A stretch of DNA of 41,111 bases, from positions 1 through 41,111 of the forward strand of contig CALYQL010000020.1 in the NCBI GenBank assembly GCA_945285915.1. Reading direction: 5' to 3'. Made by a program: the position numbers and the translations under genes. Below the pieces are notes generated by a model. It searched no databases. It was not told where the DNA came from and saw nothing but the letters and a program-made list of their open reading frames with translations. Numbering within the stretch: the first letter of the stretch is position 1; each line of letters begins with the position of its first letter. Below, in pieces: positions 25,830-34,969 of this stretch. Source of the DNA: an uncultured Bartonella sp. GTDB lineage: Bacteria; Pseudomonadota; Alphaproteobacteria; Rhizobiales; Rhizobiaceae.

Positions 25830-27812
25830 ATGAAAAAAAATGCAGACAATACTTTTCTTAATACTTTACTTGATCCAACGTCACAGTCATTCCCATTTTC
25901 AACCTTTGCGCGCAGTTTAACACGGGCAATTGGCATTCAACGCAGTTTCAATCGTTTTGGTAATGGCGATACATTCATCGGAACGGATCAAGATGATACC
26001 ATTATTATCGATAACGATCTGACAGGTGGTTCGCCGAAAAATACAACTGAACATCAATTGGGTGGAACATATATCAATCTTAAGGCGGGGAATGATAGTT
26101 TGTTAGTCGGAGGTAAAATTGCTGTCGAAAATGATCAAAGCATTTTGATCGAACAAGACTATATCGACGAAGACGATATTGAGGGACAAAATGGAAATAA
26201 AACAATAATTGCAGATGGTATAGAGGGGAAAGATCTGGCAATTAATAACAATATCCCCATTGTTATGGAATTTTACAACAGCGCAGAAAACACTGTACAT
26301 GTTAAAAATGACATCATTTCAAATGCTGTTTCGGGAACGGATGGCAACTATCGTTCAATAGCTTATTTTCTTGATGTTTCATTAGGTGATCAAGCATCCA
26401 ACGCCCACAACGTTATGAAAGTAGACGGCAGTATCCTATCCAATAGTACAAGAACTGACATCGAGTTATATGGTTATAGAAATGAATTTATAATCGGCAA
26501 GGATTTGATAGCAAAAAATTCATATACTTGGTTTCAGTTTGATGGCCAACATAATGCTCTCAACATTAGTGGAGATATAGCTGTTTCACGAGATTCTCTT
26601 GTAAAATTGCAGCTCAATCATTCGTTATATGACGAGGCAATAACAACTTCATCATTCCACGCAAACGATATAAACGTAACCGATGGCGGTGGCTTAGTTG
26701 TTTCGCTGTCGGCAGCCCTAACGAATGTAACACTTGGAAATTTGTCTGTAGGTTCTGGTAGTTATGGCTCTTTTATTCTCACTACGAGTTCTTATAGTCC
26801 GTTTGAGTCAGCAGGAAATATTCTTATAAATGGCGATATCGATGTCACAGGCTGCAATCAAGTTTCTTTAGGATTATACTCAGCTACTACATTTGAAATA
26901 ACCGGCACTGTATCCAATAAATCATCTGAAGATCTAGATATTTCTTCCATTAAAATCGAAACGTCTGAAGACAATGACACTTTAAAGTTTGATAATGGCT
27001 TTTCTGCTGCTGGTGAAAGTTCTATCGAAGTCATGACTGACGCAGGTGATGACAATGTTATTGTTAGTGGTGACATCTCTATGCGAAATAACACGAAGGA
27101 TGGAGGCGCTTCCTTCGATATGGAACTTGAAGATGGCGATGACACCTTTACGCTTAACGGAAATATTGTGAATGTCGGTGGAGATTTTCAACTTGGGACA
27201 GGCACAGGGAATGACACCGTTACAATCAATGGTAATGTTTCAGCTACCGCGGGAGGAGAAAATATAATTGATTGTGGTGAAGGTAATGACACCGTGATCC
27301 TCAATGGTCACATCAATGCAGGTGCTCTTGAAATAGATGGTGGCGCCGGCCACGATACATTGATTTTGACCGCTGCCAACAGCAATGAATTTATCAGCGA
27401 TTATAAAGATTGGCTTAGTGATTTATCATCAACAAATGCTCTGGCAAACAGCAACATTGAAACCATTCGTTTGGATGTCAATGGTCTGCAAACATCAAAC
27501 CTTGGTTGGTTTACAGACATTATCAACAAAGCCAATGCAAATGGTGCTAATATCGCTGTTGAAGATAAAGATGGCCATGCAATCAACAATGTAAACACAT
27601 ATCTTGCACAGGGTAATGACACACATAACCCGATCAATGATGTGCTTGACCAATATGCACCGGCAGCAGCCAATGCAGCACAGCCAAAAGCTTTTGCTGA
27701 ACATGTAGCCGCTCCGTCAACGGATGCATTTACTGCACCGCATTTTGACAACAACAACTTCCTACATGAGATGGAACAACAGGCACAAGTACATGCTGCA
27801 GCCGTAGCATAA
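25830..27812 (+). CDS. Array gene 1: beta-solenoid repeat protein, RTX-like, no Sec signal
   Basis: The 660-residue protein is the first of seven tandem paralogues. It has three parts. Residues 1-60 hold the conserved TFLNTLLDPTS segment and GNGDTFIGTDQDDTIII. Residues about 80-510 form a repeat region of beta-strand units, each ending in a pattern like (V/I)xGxI; seven carry RTX-like acidic turns (GNDS, GDDN, GDDT, GNDT, GHDT), denser towards the C-terminus. Residues about 512-660 form a conserved non-repetitive domain rich in Asn, Ala and Gln that ends LHEMEQQAQVHAAAVA. No signal peptide or membrane helix is seen, so type I secretion through the C-terminus is plausible but not proven. TTAAGGGG precedes the ATG. 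Function unknown; adhesin, matrix or S-layer-like roles are possible. Confidence 0.85.
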   Translation: MKKNADNTFLNTLLDPTSQSFPFSTFARSLTRAIGIQRSFNRFGNGDTFIGTDQDDTIIIDNDLTGGSPKNTTEHQLGGTYINLKAGNDSLLVGGKIAVENDQSILIEQDYIDEDDIEGQNGNKTIIADGIEGKDLAINNNIPIVMEFYNSAENTVHVKNDIISNAVSGTDGNYRSIAYFLDVSLGDQASNAHNVMKVDGSILSNSTRTDIELYGYRNEFIIGKDLIAKNSYTWFQFDGQHNALNISGDIAVSRDSLVKLQLNHSLYDEAITTSSFHANDINVTDGGGLVVSLSAALTNVTLGNLSVGSGSYGSFILTTSSYSPFESAGNILINGDIDVTGCNQVSLGLYSATTFEITGTVSNKSSEDLDISSIKIETSEDNDTLKFDNGFSAAGESSIEVMTDAGDDNVIVSGDISMRNNTKDGGASFDMELEDGDDTFTLNGNIVNVGGDFQLGTGTGNDTVTINGNVSATAGGENIIDCGEGNDTVILNGHINAGALEIDGGAGHDTLILTAANSNEFISDYKDWLSDLSSTNALANSNIETIRLDVNGLQTSNLGWFTDIINKANANGANIAVEDKDGHAINNVNTYLAQGNDTHNPINDVLDQYAPAAANAAQPKAFAEHVAAPSTDAFTAPHFDNNNFLHEMEQQAQVHAAAVA

Positions 27813-27853
27813 TAACTTGTAGTCCATTTCTAACGGCATTGTTGATTACAAAA

Positions 27854-27892
27854 TTGGAGCCCCCTTTTCTAACAAGTTCAAGGGAGCTCCAA
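27854..27892 (+). terminator. Intergenic hairpin after array gene 1
   Basis: TTGGAGC and GCTCCAA arms with an inner CCCTT/AAGGG stem (27854-27866 with 27880-27892, one C-A mismatch). No T run follows. The same type of hairpin stands after every complete gene of the array. Confidence 0.55.
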
Positions 27893-27957
27893 CCCAAAAA
27901 ATTACCGGACAATTTTTATTTTATGAATAGCTTAAATTCCAACAAGGGGTACATAAC

Positions 27958-30228
27958 ATGGAAGATAAGGCGCCAAAAACATTTCTCGATTCTTTATTGG
28001 ATCCAACATCACAATTATTTTCATTTTCACCTTTCATGCGAGGCTTAACGCGTGAAGCTGGTATTCAACGCACTTTCAATACTTTTGGTAACGGCGATGT
28101 ATTAACCGGAACAGATCAAGACGATACAATTGTTATCAAAAGAGATCTGACAGGTGGTGCACCAAAAGGCTCCGACAAAAGTGAGCTGAATGGCACTGAA
28201 ATCCATCTCATGGATGGCAATGATAGCTTAACAATTGGCGGTAAAATTAGCGTCAAAAATAACCAACATCTTTCCATAGACAGTACCAACGGTAGTACAA
28301 CCATTTTGGCAGGCGGTATTGAGGGAAAAAGTCTAGCCATCGAATACCATACTAAACCATATGTCTCTATAGATCTTGAAGGTGCCGAAAATTCTCTGCT
28401 CATTAAAGGCAATATTAATTCAACGGCTACCTTAAAGGCAGACAATGACCGTGATGATGTTGCAGATTTTCTATCCATTTCAATGTCTAACGATGAAGAA
28501 AACGCTCACAATGTTATGAAGGTTGGTGGCAGTCTAACTGCAAACAGAACAACAAGCCACATTGACTTAATTGGTTATCAAAACGAGTTGTTAATCGGTA
28601 AGGGGCTTACCGCAAAAAATTTCTCGTATAACAGGATTGAGCTTGGCGGAACGAATAATACCGTAAAAATTGGCGGAAATATTGCTGTTTCTAACGGTTC
28701 TGAGGTAGAGTTGGTAGTTGTGGGAGGTTCAGTTAATGACCAGCCCAAAACTAGTTCATTTAGTTCAGGCGATATAACAGTAACAAACAATGGTACATTT
28801 ATCAGTGAATTTTCTGCAGACACCGCAAATCTAATATTTGGAAAATTATCTGCAGCTTCTAATAATAGCATGATAGGTATCGATGTATCTTCAAAAGGGG
28901 ACTATAAGTCAACCAGTAACGTTCTTGTTAAAGGCAATATTGAAACCCAGGCAAATAGTGCAATAAATCTGCAACTTTCTAATTCTGAAAACACACTTGA
29001 AGTAACTGGTGTTGTTTCCAGTAAGTCAAATCAGAATTTAGGGTATGTCACCTCCTCGATTGAAATAGAAACAGCAGAGGGCAATGACACTCTGAAGTTT
29101 AACAAAGGTTTCTCTCTTGTCGGTGACAGCGGTATAGACGTCATGTCTGGTGCCGGTGATGACAATGTTATTGTCAGTGGTGGCATTTCCATACGAAATA
29201 ATTCAATAGATGGACAAACTCTCCTCGATTTGGAACTTCAAGATGGCAATGACACCTTTACGCTTACCGGAAATATTGCGAATGTTGGTGGAGATTTTCA
29301 ACTTGGGACAGGCACGGGGAATGACACCGTTACAATCAATGGTGATGTTTCAATACAGTCACAAGATCACGACCTAATGCACCAATCCAGTTTTTTCCTT
29401 GGACAAGGTGATGATGTCTTTAGTTTAACCGGCAATCTAACGGCAACAAATGGCATTAATTACATCGACGGCGAGGCTGGGAATGATATTATTTCCATTA
29501 AAGGAAATATTTTAGCGAACTCTTACAGCGAAAATATCATTGAAAGTGGAGTTGGCGACGATACTATTACTATCATTGGTAATATCACTGCAAAAAGTGG
29601 TTCGAATTACATCGACAGCAGCGCTGGAAATGATACTATTTCCATCAAAGGAAATATTACTGCGTCCTCGAACGGCACCAACGAAATTGATTGTGGTGAA
29701 GGTGATGACACCATTATCCTCAATGGTCAAATCAATGCAGGTGCTCTTAAGATATATGGTGGCGACGGTCATGATACATTGGTTTTGACCGCTGCCAACA
29801 GCAATGAATTTGTCAGCGATTATAAAGATTGGCTTAGTGATTTATCATCAACAAATGCGCTGACAAGAAGTAACATTGAAACCATCCGCTTGGATGTCAA
29901 TGATTTGCAAACATCAAACCTTGGTTGGTTTACAGACATTATCAACAAAGCCAATGCAAATGGTGCTAATATCGCGGTTGAAGACAAAGATGGCCACGCA
30001 ATCAGCAATGTAAACACATATCTTGCACAGGGTAATGACACACATAACCCGGTTAATGATGTGCTTGACCAATATGCACCGACAGCAGCCAATGCAGCAC
30101 AGCCAAAAGCTTTTGCTGAACATATGGCTAGCCCGTCAACGGATGCATTTACTGCACCGCATTTTGACAACAACTTCTTGCATGAGATGGAACAACAGGC
30201 TCAAGTTCATGCTGCAGCCGTAGCATAA
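27958..30228 (+). CDS. Array gene 2: beta-solenoid repeat protein, long form
   Basis: This 756-residue paralogue has the N-terminus TFLDSLLDPTSQLFSFSPF and the same C-terminal domain (about residues 610-756). It differs from gene 1 by an extra block at about 462-590 made of four or five added repeat units of 22-25 residues, each GxGxDTIxIxGN-like with a NxI-(D/E)-(G/S/C) ending. Most of the N-terminal 450 residues are very close to gene 3. A short upstream frame (ATGAATAGC...) runs into this ATG out of frame, so it is not an N-terminal extension. CAAGGGGTA lies before the ATG. One conserved cysteine sits in IDCGEGDD, odd for a secreted protein. Confidence 0.85.
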   Translation: MEDKAPKTFLDSLLDPTSQLFSFSPFMRGLTREAGIQRTFNTFGNGDVLTGTDQDDTIVIKRDLTGGAPKGSDKSELNGTEIHLMDGNDSLTIGGKISVKNNQHLSIDSTNGSTTILAGGIEGKSLAIEYHTKPYVSIDLEGAENSLLIKGNINSTATLKADNDRDDVADFLSISMSNDEENAHNVMKVGGSLTANRTTSHIDLIGYQNELLIGKGLTAKNFSYNRIELGGTNNTVKIGGNIAVSNGSEVELVVVGGSVNDQPKTSSFSSGDITVTNNGTFISEFSADTANLIFGKLSAASNNSMIGIDVSSKGDYKSTSNVLVKGNIETQANSAINLQLSNSENTLEVTGVVSSKSNQNLGYVTSSIEIETAEGNDTLKFNKGFSLVGDSGIDVMSGAGDDNVIVSGGISIRNNSIDGQTLLDLELQDGNDTFTLTGNIANVGGDFQLGTGTGNDTVTINGDVSIQSQDHDLMHQSSFFLGQGDDVFSLTGNLTATNGINYIDGEAGNDIISIKGNILANSYSENIIESGVGDDTITIIGNITAKSGSNYIDSSAGNDTISIKGNITASSNGTNEIDCGEGDDTIILNGQINAGALKIYGGDGHDTLVLTAANSNEFVSDYKDWLSDLSSTNALTRSNIETIRLDVNDLQTSNLGWFTDIINKANANGANIAVEDKDGHAISNVNTYLAQGNDTHNPVNDVLDQYAPTAANAAQPKAFAEHMASPSTDAFTAPHFDNNFLHEMEQQAQVHAAAVA

Positions 30229-30268
30229 CAAACCTGTAATGATCCAACAGAATTGTTGAGACAAAATC

Positions 30269-30302
30269 GGAGCCCCCTTTTTCTCAAGCTCAAGGAGGCC
30301 CT
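30269..30302 (+). terminator. Degraded intergenic hairpin after array gene 2
   Basis: GGAGCCCCCTTTT...CAAGGAGGCCC aligns with the hairpins after the other array genes, but base pairing is incomplete. Included because position and loop are conserved. Confidence 0.3.
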
Positions 30303-30376
30303 AAAAACCGGCAAACTACTTACAAAACAATTTTGATTTTATGAATAACTTAAATTCCAACCAAGGGGTAAATAAT

Positions 30377-32647
30377 ATGGAAAATAAGTCACAAAAAACA
30401 TTTCTCGATTCATTACTGGATCCAACATCACACCTATTTCCGGCCTCACCTTTCACGCGAGTTTTAACGCGTGAAGCTGGTATTCAGCGCACTTTCAATA
30501 GTTTTGGTAACGGTGATGTATTAACCGGAACAGACCAAGACGACACAATTGTTATCAAAAAAGATCTAACAGGTGGTGCACCAAAAGGCTCCGACAAAAG
30601 TGAGTTGAATGGCACTGAAATTCATCTCATGGATGGCAATGATAGCTTAACAATTGGCGGTAAAATTAGCGTCAAAAATAACCAACATCTTTCCATAGAT
30701 AGTACCAACGGTAGCACAACCATCACAGCAGGCAGTATTGAGGGAAAAAGTCTAGCCATCGACTACTCCAATCAATACGTCTCTATAGATCTTGAAGGTG
30801 ACGAGAATTCTCTGCTCATTAAGGGTAACATCAGTTCAGCTGCTACCTTAAGAGCGGGCGATGACCGTGAAGATGCAACTGATTTTCTTACTGTTTCAAT
30901 GTATGGCGATGAAGAAACTTCCCACAATGTTATGAATGTTGGTGGTAGCCTAACTGCAAACAGAACAATAAACACCATCGACTTAATTGGTCATCAAAAC
31001 GAGTTGTTAATCGGTAAGGGACTTACCGCAGCAAATTTCTCCGAAAACTTTTTTGAGCTTAGTGGCGTGAACAACACTGTTAAAATTGGTGGGAACATTT
31101 CGCTTTCTAACAATTCTAATATAGAGTTGGCTCTTGAAGGTGAGACAGATGATGAGCAAATCACAACAACCTCATTTACTTCAGGTGCTATAACAGCAAC
31201 AAACGCTAGCCATTTTGGCGGTTCGTTCACTGCCGACAATATAAACCTAACATTTGGAAAATTATCTGCATCTTCTAATGAAAGCGCGATAGGTATCGAG
31301 ACATCTGCATTAGGAGACCATAAATCAACCAGTAACGTTCTTGTTAATGGCGACATCGAAGCCCTGACATACGGTGGGATAGGTCTAAGCTTCGATACTG
31401 ATGAAACCACACTTGAAGTAAAAGGTGTTGTTTCTGCTAAGTCAACTTTGCGTTTAGGGGATGTCTCCGCTGGAGTTGAAATAGAAACATCAGCAGGCAA
31501 TGACACTCTGAAGTTTAACAAAGGTTTCTCTATTGTTGGTGAAAGCTCTATCGAAGTCATGACGGATGCAGGTGATGACAATGTTATTGTCGCTGGTGGC
31601 ATCTCTCTAAAAAATAGCTCGAGAGAGGAAAGTGCCTACTTCGAGATGGAACTTGATGATGGCAATGACACCTTTACTCTTACCGGAAATATTGCGAATG
31701 CCGGTGGAGATTTTCAACTTGCAGCAGGCAACGGAAATGACACCGTTGCAATCAATGGTGATGTTTCAACACAGTCTCAAAATGACGATACGGGCGCGCA
31801 AACTGCATTTTTCCTTGGACAAGGGGATGATGTCTTTAATTTAACCGGCAATCTAACATCAACAGATAGTGGTAATAATATTAACGGCGGCGCTGGAAAC
31901 GATACTATTTCCATTAAAGGAAATATGTTAGCGAACAAAGATGGCTACAATGCCGTTGATGGTGGAGACGGTGATGATACCATTACTATCCTTGGTAATC
32001 TCACTGCAAAAAATGGCGAAAACCATATCAAGGGTGGCGCTGGAAATGATACTATTTCAATCACGGGTAATGTTTCTTTTGCCAAGGAAGGCGAAAATTT
32101 GATTGATTGTGGTGAAGGTGATGACACCGTCATCCTCAATGGTCACATCAATGCTGGTGCTCTTAAGATATACGGTGGCGACGGCCATGATACATTGGTT
32201 TTGACCGCTGCCAACAGCAATGAATTTGTCAGCGATTATAAAGATTGGCTTAGTGATTTATCATCAACAAATGCGCTGACAAGAAGTAACATTGAAACCA
32301 TCCGCTTGGATGTCAATGATTTGCAAACATCAAACCTTGGTTGGTTTACCGACATCATCAACAAAGCCAATGCAAATGGTGCTAATATCGCTGTTGAAGA
32401 TAAAGATGGTCATGCAATCAGCAATGTAAACACATATCTTGCACAGGGTAATGACACACATAACCCAATCAATGATGTGCTTGACCAATATGCACCGGCA
32501 GCAGCCAATGCAGCACAGCCAAAAGCTTTTGCTGAACATGTAGCCGCTCCGTCAACGGATGCATTTACTGCACCGCATTTTGACAACAACAACTTCCTAC
32601 ATGAGATGGAACAACAGGCACAAGTTCATGCTGCAGCCGTAGCATAA
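30377..32647 (+). CDS. Array gene 3: beta-solenoid repeat protein, long form
   Basis: From the ATG at 30377 the protein is 756 residues, exactly the length of gene 2. The frame is open 12 codons further up to another ATG, but the equivalent upstream ATG is out of frame before genes 2 and 4, and CCAAGGGG stands correctly before 30377, so I chose the shorter form. The sequence is nearly the same as gene 2 in residues 1-210 and in the added repeat block (about 460-590), where the 24-25 residue repeat is clearest: GAGNDTISIKGN, GDGDDTITILGN, GAGNDTISITGN. Its C-terminal domain is a mosaic: the start matches gene 2, the end and the following spacer match gene 1. Confidence 0.85.
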   Translation: MENKSQKTFLDSLLDPTSHLFPASPFTRVLTREAGIQRTFNSFGNGDVLTGTDQDDTIVIKKDLTGGAPKGSDKSELNGTEIHLMDGNDSLTIGGKISVKNNQHLSIDSTNGSTTITAGSIEGKSLAIDYSNQYVSIDLEGDENSLLIKGNISSAATLRAGDDREDATDFLTVSMYGDEETSHNVMNVGGSLTANRTINTIDLIGHQNELLIGKGLTAANFSENFFELSGVNNTVKIGGNISLSNNSNIELALEGETDDEQITTTSFTSGAITATNASHFGGSFTADNINLTFGKLSASSNESAIGIETSALGDHKSTSNVLVNGDIEALTYGGIGLSFDTDETTLEVKGVVSAKSTLRLGDVSAGVEIETSAGNDTLKFNKGFSIVGESSIEVMTDAGDDNVIVAGGISLKNSSREESAYFEMELDDGNDTFTLTGNIANAGGDFQLAAGNGNDTVAINGDVSTQSQNDDTGAQTAFFLGQGDDVFNLTGNLTSTDSGNNINGGAGNDTISIKGNMLANKDGYNAVDGGDGDDTITILGNLTAKNGENHIKGGAGNDTISITGNVSFAKEGENLIDCGEGDDTVILNGHINAGALKIYGGDGHDTLVLTAANSNEFVSDYKDWLSDLSSTNALTRSNIETIRLDVNDLQTSNLGWFTDIINKANANGANIAVEDKDGHAISNVNTYLAQGNDTHNPINDVLDQYAPAAANAAQPKAFAEHVAAPSTDAFTAPHFDNNNFLHEMEQQAQVHAAAVA

Positions 32648-32689
32648 TAACTTGTAATCCATTTCTAACGGAATTGTTGATTATAAAAT

Positions 32690-32726
32690 TGGAGCTCCCT
32701 TTTCTAACAAGCTCAAGGGGGCTCCA
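32690..32726 (+). terminator. Intergenic hairpin after array gene 3
   Basis: TGGAGCTCCCTT (32690-32701) pairs with AAGGGGGCTCCA (32715-32726), with one G-T pair where the hairpin after gene 1 has a C-A mismatch. No T run follows. Confidence 0.55.
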
Positions 32727-32791
32727 CCCCAAAAAATTACCGGACAATTTTTAATTATGAATAGCTTAAATTCCAACAAGGGGTACACAAC

Positions 32792-34750
32792 ATGGAAGAT
32801 AAGGCGCCAAAAACATTTCTTGATTCTTTACTAGATCCGACATCACGATTATTTTCATTTTCATCTCTCACACGAGGTTTAACGCGGGCTGCAGGTATCC
32901 GGCGTAATTTTGACAGTTTTGGCGATGGTCAAACACTGAATGGAACGGACCGAAACGATACAATCGTTATCAAAAACGATCTAACAGGTGGTTCTCCCAA
33001 GGACCCGGATGATAGTCAACAGAATGCAACGCATATCGATTTCATGGGGGGCAATGATAGCCTGAAAGTTGGCGGAAAAATTACTGCAAAAAATGACCAA
33101 CATATTTCCTTGGAAGGTGACAGCAATAGTGTGGCAATAACCGCTGGCGGACTAGAAGGAAAAGACCTAACAATTGAGGGCAATAACGATACAGCTATTT
33201 ACATAAAATTTTTTGATGGTGATGGTGCTAAAACTATTCACGTTACCAATGACATCGTTTCAAATGCTATTTTAGGTGCGAATGACCATAATGATGATGC
33301 TGCCGATTTTCTTATAATTAAGATGGATGGTATCGATAAAAGAGTAGCTAATGCCCTGACCGTTGATGGTAATTTTATCGCTGATAGAACAGAAAGCGAG
33401 GTAACCATAAGTGGCATCAAAAATCAGCTGACAATCGGCAAAGATCTTACGGTTACAAATTATGGAACTGTTGACTTCGAGCTTGCAGGGGGAAATGACA
33501 CCTACAAAATCGGCGGGAACGTAACGGCTTCACATCATGCTGATATAGGGTTTTACATTTCAGATGAATCATTCAGCGGCAAACCTTCAATAGGGTCATT
33601 CACTTCAGGCAATATAACAGCCTCGGATAATAGTTATGTTGACATTTATATAACTGCTGATAAATCACTTTTGAGTGTGAGGAATTTATACGCTGATAAT
33701 GGCAGCTCTATTAGTATGCATGCTGGCCCATGGGACTATGAATTAACAAATAATACCATTATTAATGGCAATATTGAAACCGTTAACAACGGTCGTATAT
33801 CGTTTGATTCTTTATCTATGACTACGCTTGAAGTCAAAGGCGTCATTTCTAGTAAGTCATATGAAGATTTTGACACTTCTCATCCTGAAATTGAAATAAA
33901 AACAGATGATCGTAATGACACTTTGAAGTTTGATGGTGGTTTTTCTCTTGTTGGAGGCAACGCAGACGTCAAATCTGGTGCTGGTAACGACAACATTATT
34001 GTCGGTCGCGATATATCTCTCCAAGACAACGGGAAAAATGGTGTATCGTCTTTAAGTTTTCAACTTGAAGATGGCGATGATAAATTTACCCTTAATGGAA
34101 ATATATCGAACACTGGCGGAAACCTTAAAATCAATGCTGGCTCCGGAAATGATACTATTTTAATCAAGGGTAATGTTTCGGCTGCCTTGAACGGTAACAA
34201 TGTGATTGATTGTGGTGAAGGTAACGACACAGTTACTCTCAACGGTCATATCGATGCAGGAGCTCTTACAATAGATGGTGGCGACGGCAATGATATGTTG
34301 GTTTTGACAGCTGCAAACAACAATGCGTTCATCAGCAATTATAAAGATTGGCTTAGTGACTTATCCAGTTCAGGCTCCCTTGCAACAAGCAATATTGAAA
34401 CCATTCGTCTGGATGTTAGAGGTCTCCAAACATCAAATCTTGGCTGGTTAACGGACATTATCAACAAAGCCAATAGTGATGGTGCCCATATTGCTGTTAC
34501 AGATAGAACAGGTCATCAGATTGTTAATCCTTCTGCCTATCTGGCACAGGGTAATGACACACATAACCCAATCAATGATGTGCTTGATCACTATGCACCG
34601 GCAGCAGCCAATGCAACACAGCCAAAAGCATTTGCTGACCATGTAGCTAGTCCGTCAACGGACGCATTTGCTGCACCGCATTTTGACAACAACAACTTCT
34701 TACATGAGTTGGAACAACAGGCACAAGTTCATGCTGCAGCCGTAGCATAA
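32792..34750 (+). CDS. Array gene 4: beta-solenoid repeat protein, junction between subfamilies
   Basis: This 652-residue paralogue has an N-terminus like gene 2 (MEDKAPKTFLDSLLDPTSRL) and lacks the added repeat block. Eight acidic turns are visible (GNDS, GNDT, RNDT, GNDN, GDDK, GNDT, GNDT, GNDM). Its C-terminal domain is the most diverged of the set (LATSNIETIRLDVRGLQ; AVTDRTGHQIVNPSAYL; LDHYAP), but the last 20 residues are kept, with HELEQ for HEMEQ. Upstream spacer is of the type found before gene 2; downstream spacer is of the type found before genes 5-7, so the two halves of the array meet here. CAAGGGGTA precedes the ATG. Confidence 0.85.
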   Translation: MEDKAPKTFLDSLLDPTSRLFSFSSLTRGLTRAAGIRRNFDSFGDGQTLNGTDRNDTIVIKNDLTGGSPKDPDDSQQNATHIDFMGGNDSLKVGGKITAKNDQHISLEGDSNSVAITAGGLEGKDLTIEGNNDTAIYIKFFDGDGAKTIHVTNDIVSNAILGANDHNDDAADFLIIKMDGIDKRVANALTVDGNFIADRTESEVTISGIKNQLTIGKDLTVTNYGTVDFELAGGNDTYKIGGNVTASHHADIGFYISDESFSGKPSIGSFTSGNITASDNSYVDIYITADKSLLSVRNLYADNGSSISMHAGPWDYELTNNTIINGNIETVNNGRISFDSLSMTTLEVKGVISSKSYEDFDTSHPEIEIKTDDRNDTLKFDGGFSLVGGNADVKSGAGNDNIIVGRDISLQDNGKNGVSSLSFQLEDGDDKFTLNGNISNTGGNLKINAGSGNDTILIKGNVSAALNGNNVIDCGEGNDTVTLNGHIDAGALTIDGGDGNDMLVLTAANNNAFISNYKDWLSDLSSSGSLATSNIETIRLDVRGLQTSNLGWLTDIINKANSDGAHIAVTDRTGHQIVNPSAYLAQGNDTHNPINDVLDHYAPAAANATQPKAFADHVASPSTDAFAAPHFDNNNFLHELEQQAQVHAAAVA

Positions 34751-34793
34751 CAAACCTGTAAGCAATTTCTAACGGAATTGCTGATAACAAAAT

Positions 34794-34829
34794 GGGAGCC
34801 CCTTCTCGTAAAATCCCCAAGGGGCTCCT
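34794..34829 (+). terminator. Intergenic hairpin after array gene 4
   Basis: GGAGCCCCTT (34795-34804) pairs perfectly with AAGGGGCTCC (34819-34828). No T run follows (TAATAGAATAAG). Confidence 0.6.
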
Positions 34830-34874
34830 AATAGAATAAGCGATAATAGTATTACAATTTTGAATGTAATTATT

Positions 34875-34906
34875 ATTTACAATAAAAATTCATAATTATT
34901 GTAAAT
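34875..34906. promoter_or_regulatory. Inverted repeat upstream of array gene 5
   Basis: ATTTACAATAA (34875-34885) and TTATTGTAAAT (34896-34906) flank a 10-base centre, 64 bp before the ATG. The same arms stand before genes 6 and 7 but not genes 1-4. Could be an operator or an RNA hairpin in the leader. Confidence 0.6.
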
Positions 34907-34969
34907 GAAAATGGTTATATTTCTATATAACTTAATTATACTTATTTTTTACAGAAAGGGGTAAAAAAT

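Noticed and set aside
29820..30173. Conserved antisense open frame of about 117 codons opposite the C-terminal domain, repeated in genes 1, 2, 5 and 6
   Set aside because: It is conserved only because the sense strand is; it has no ribosome site and its protein is of low-complexity composition set by the sense codons.
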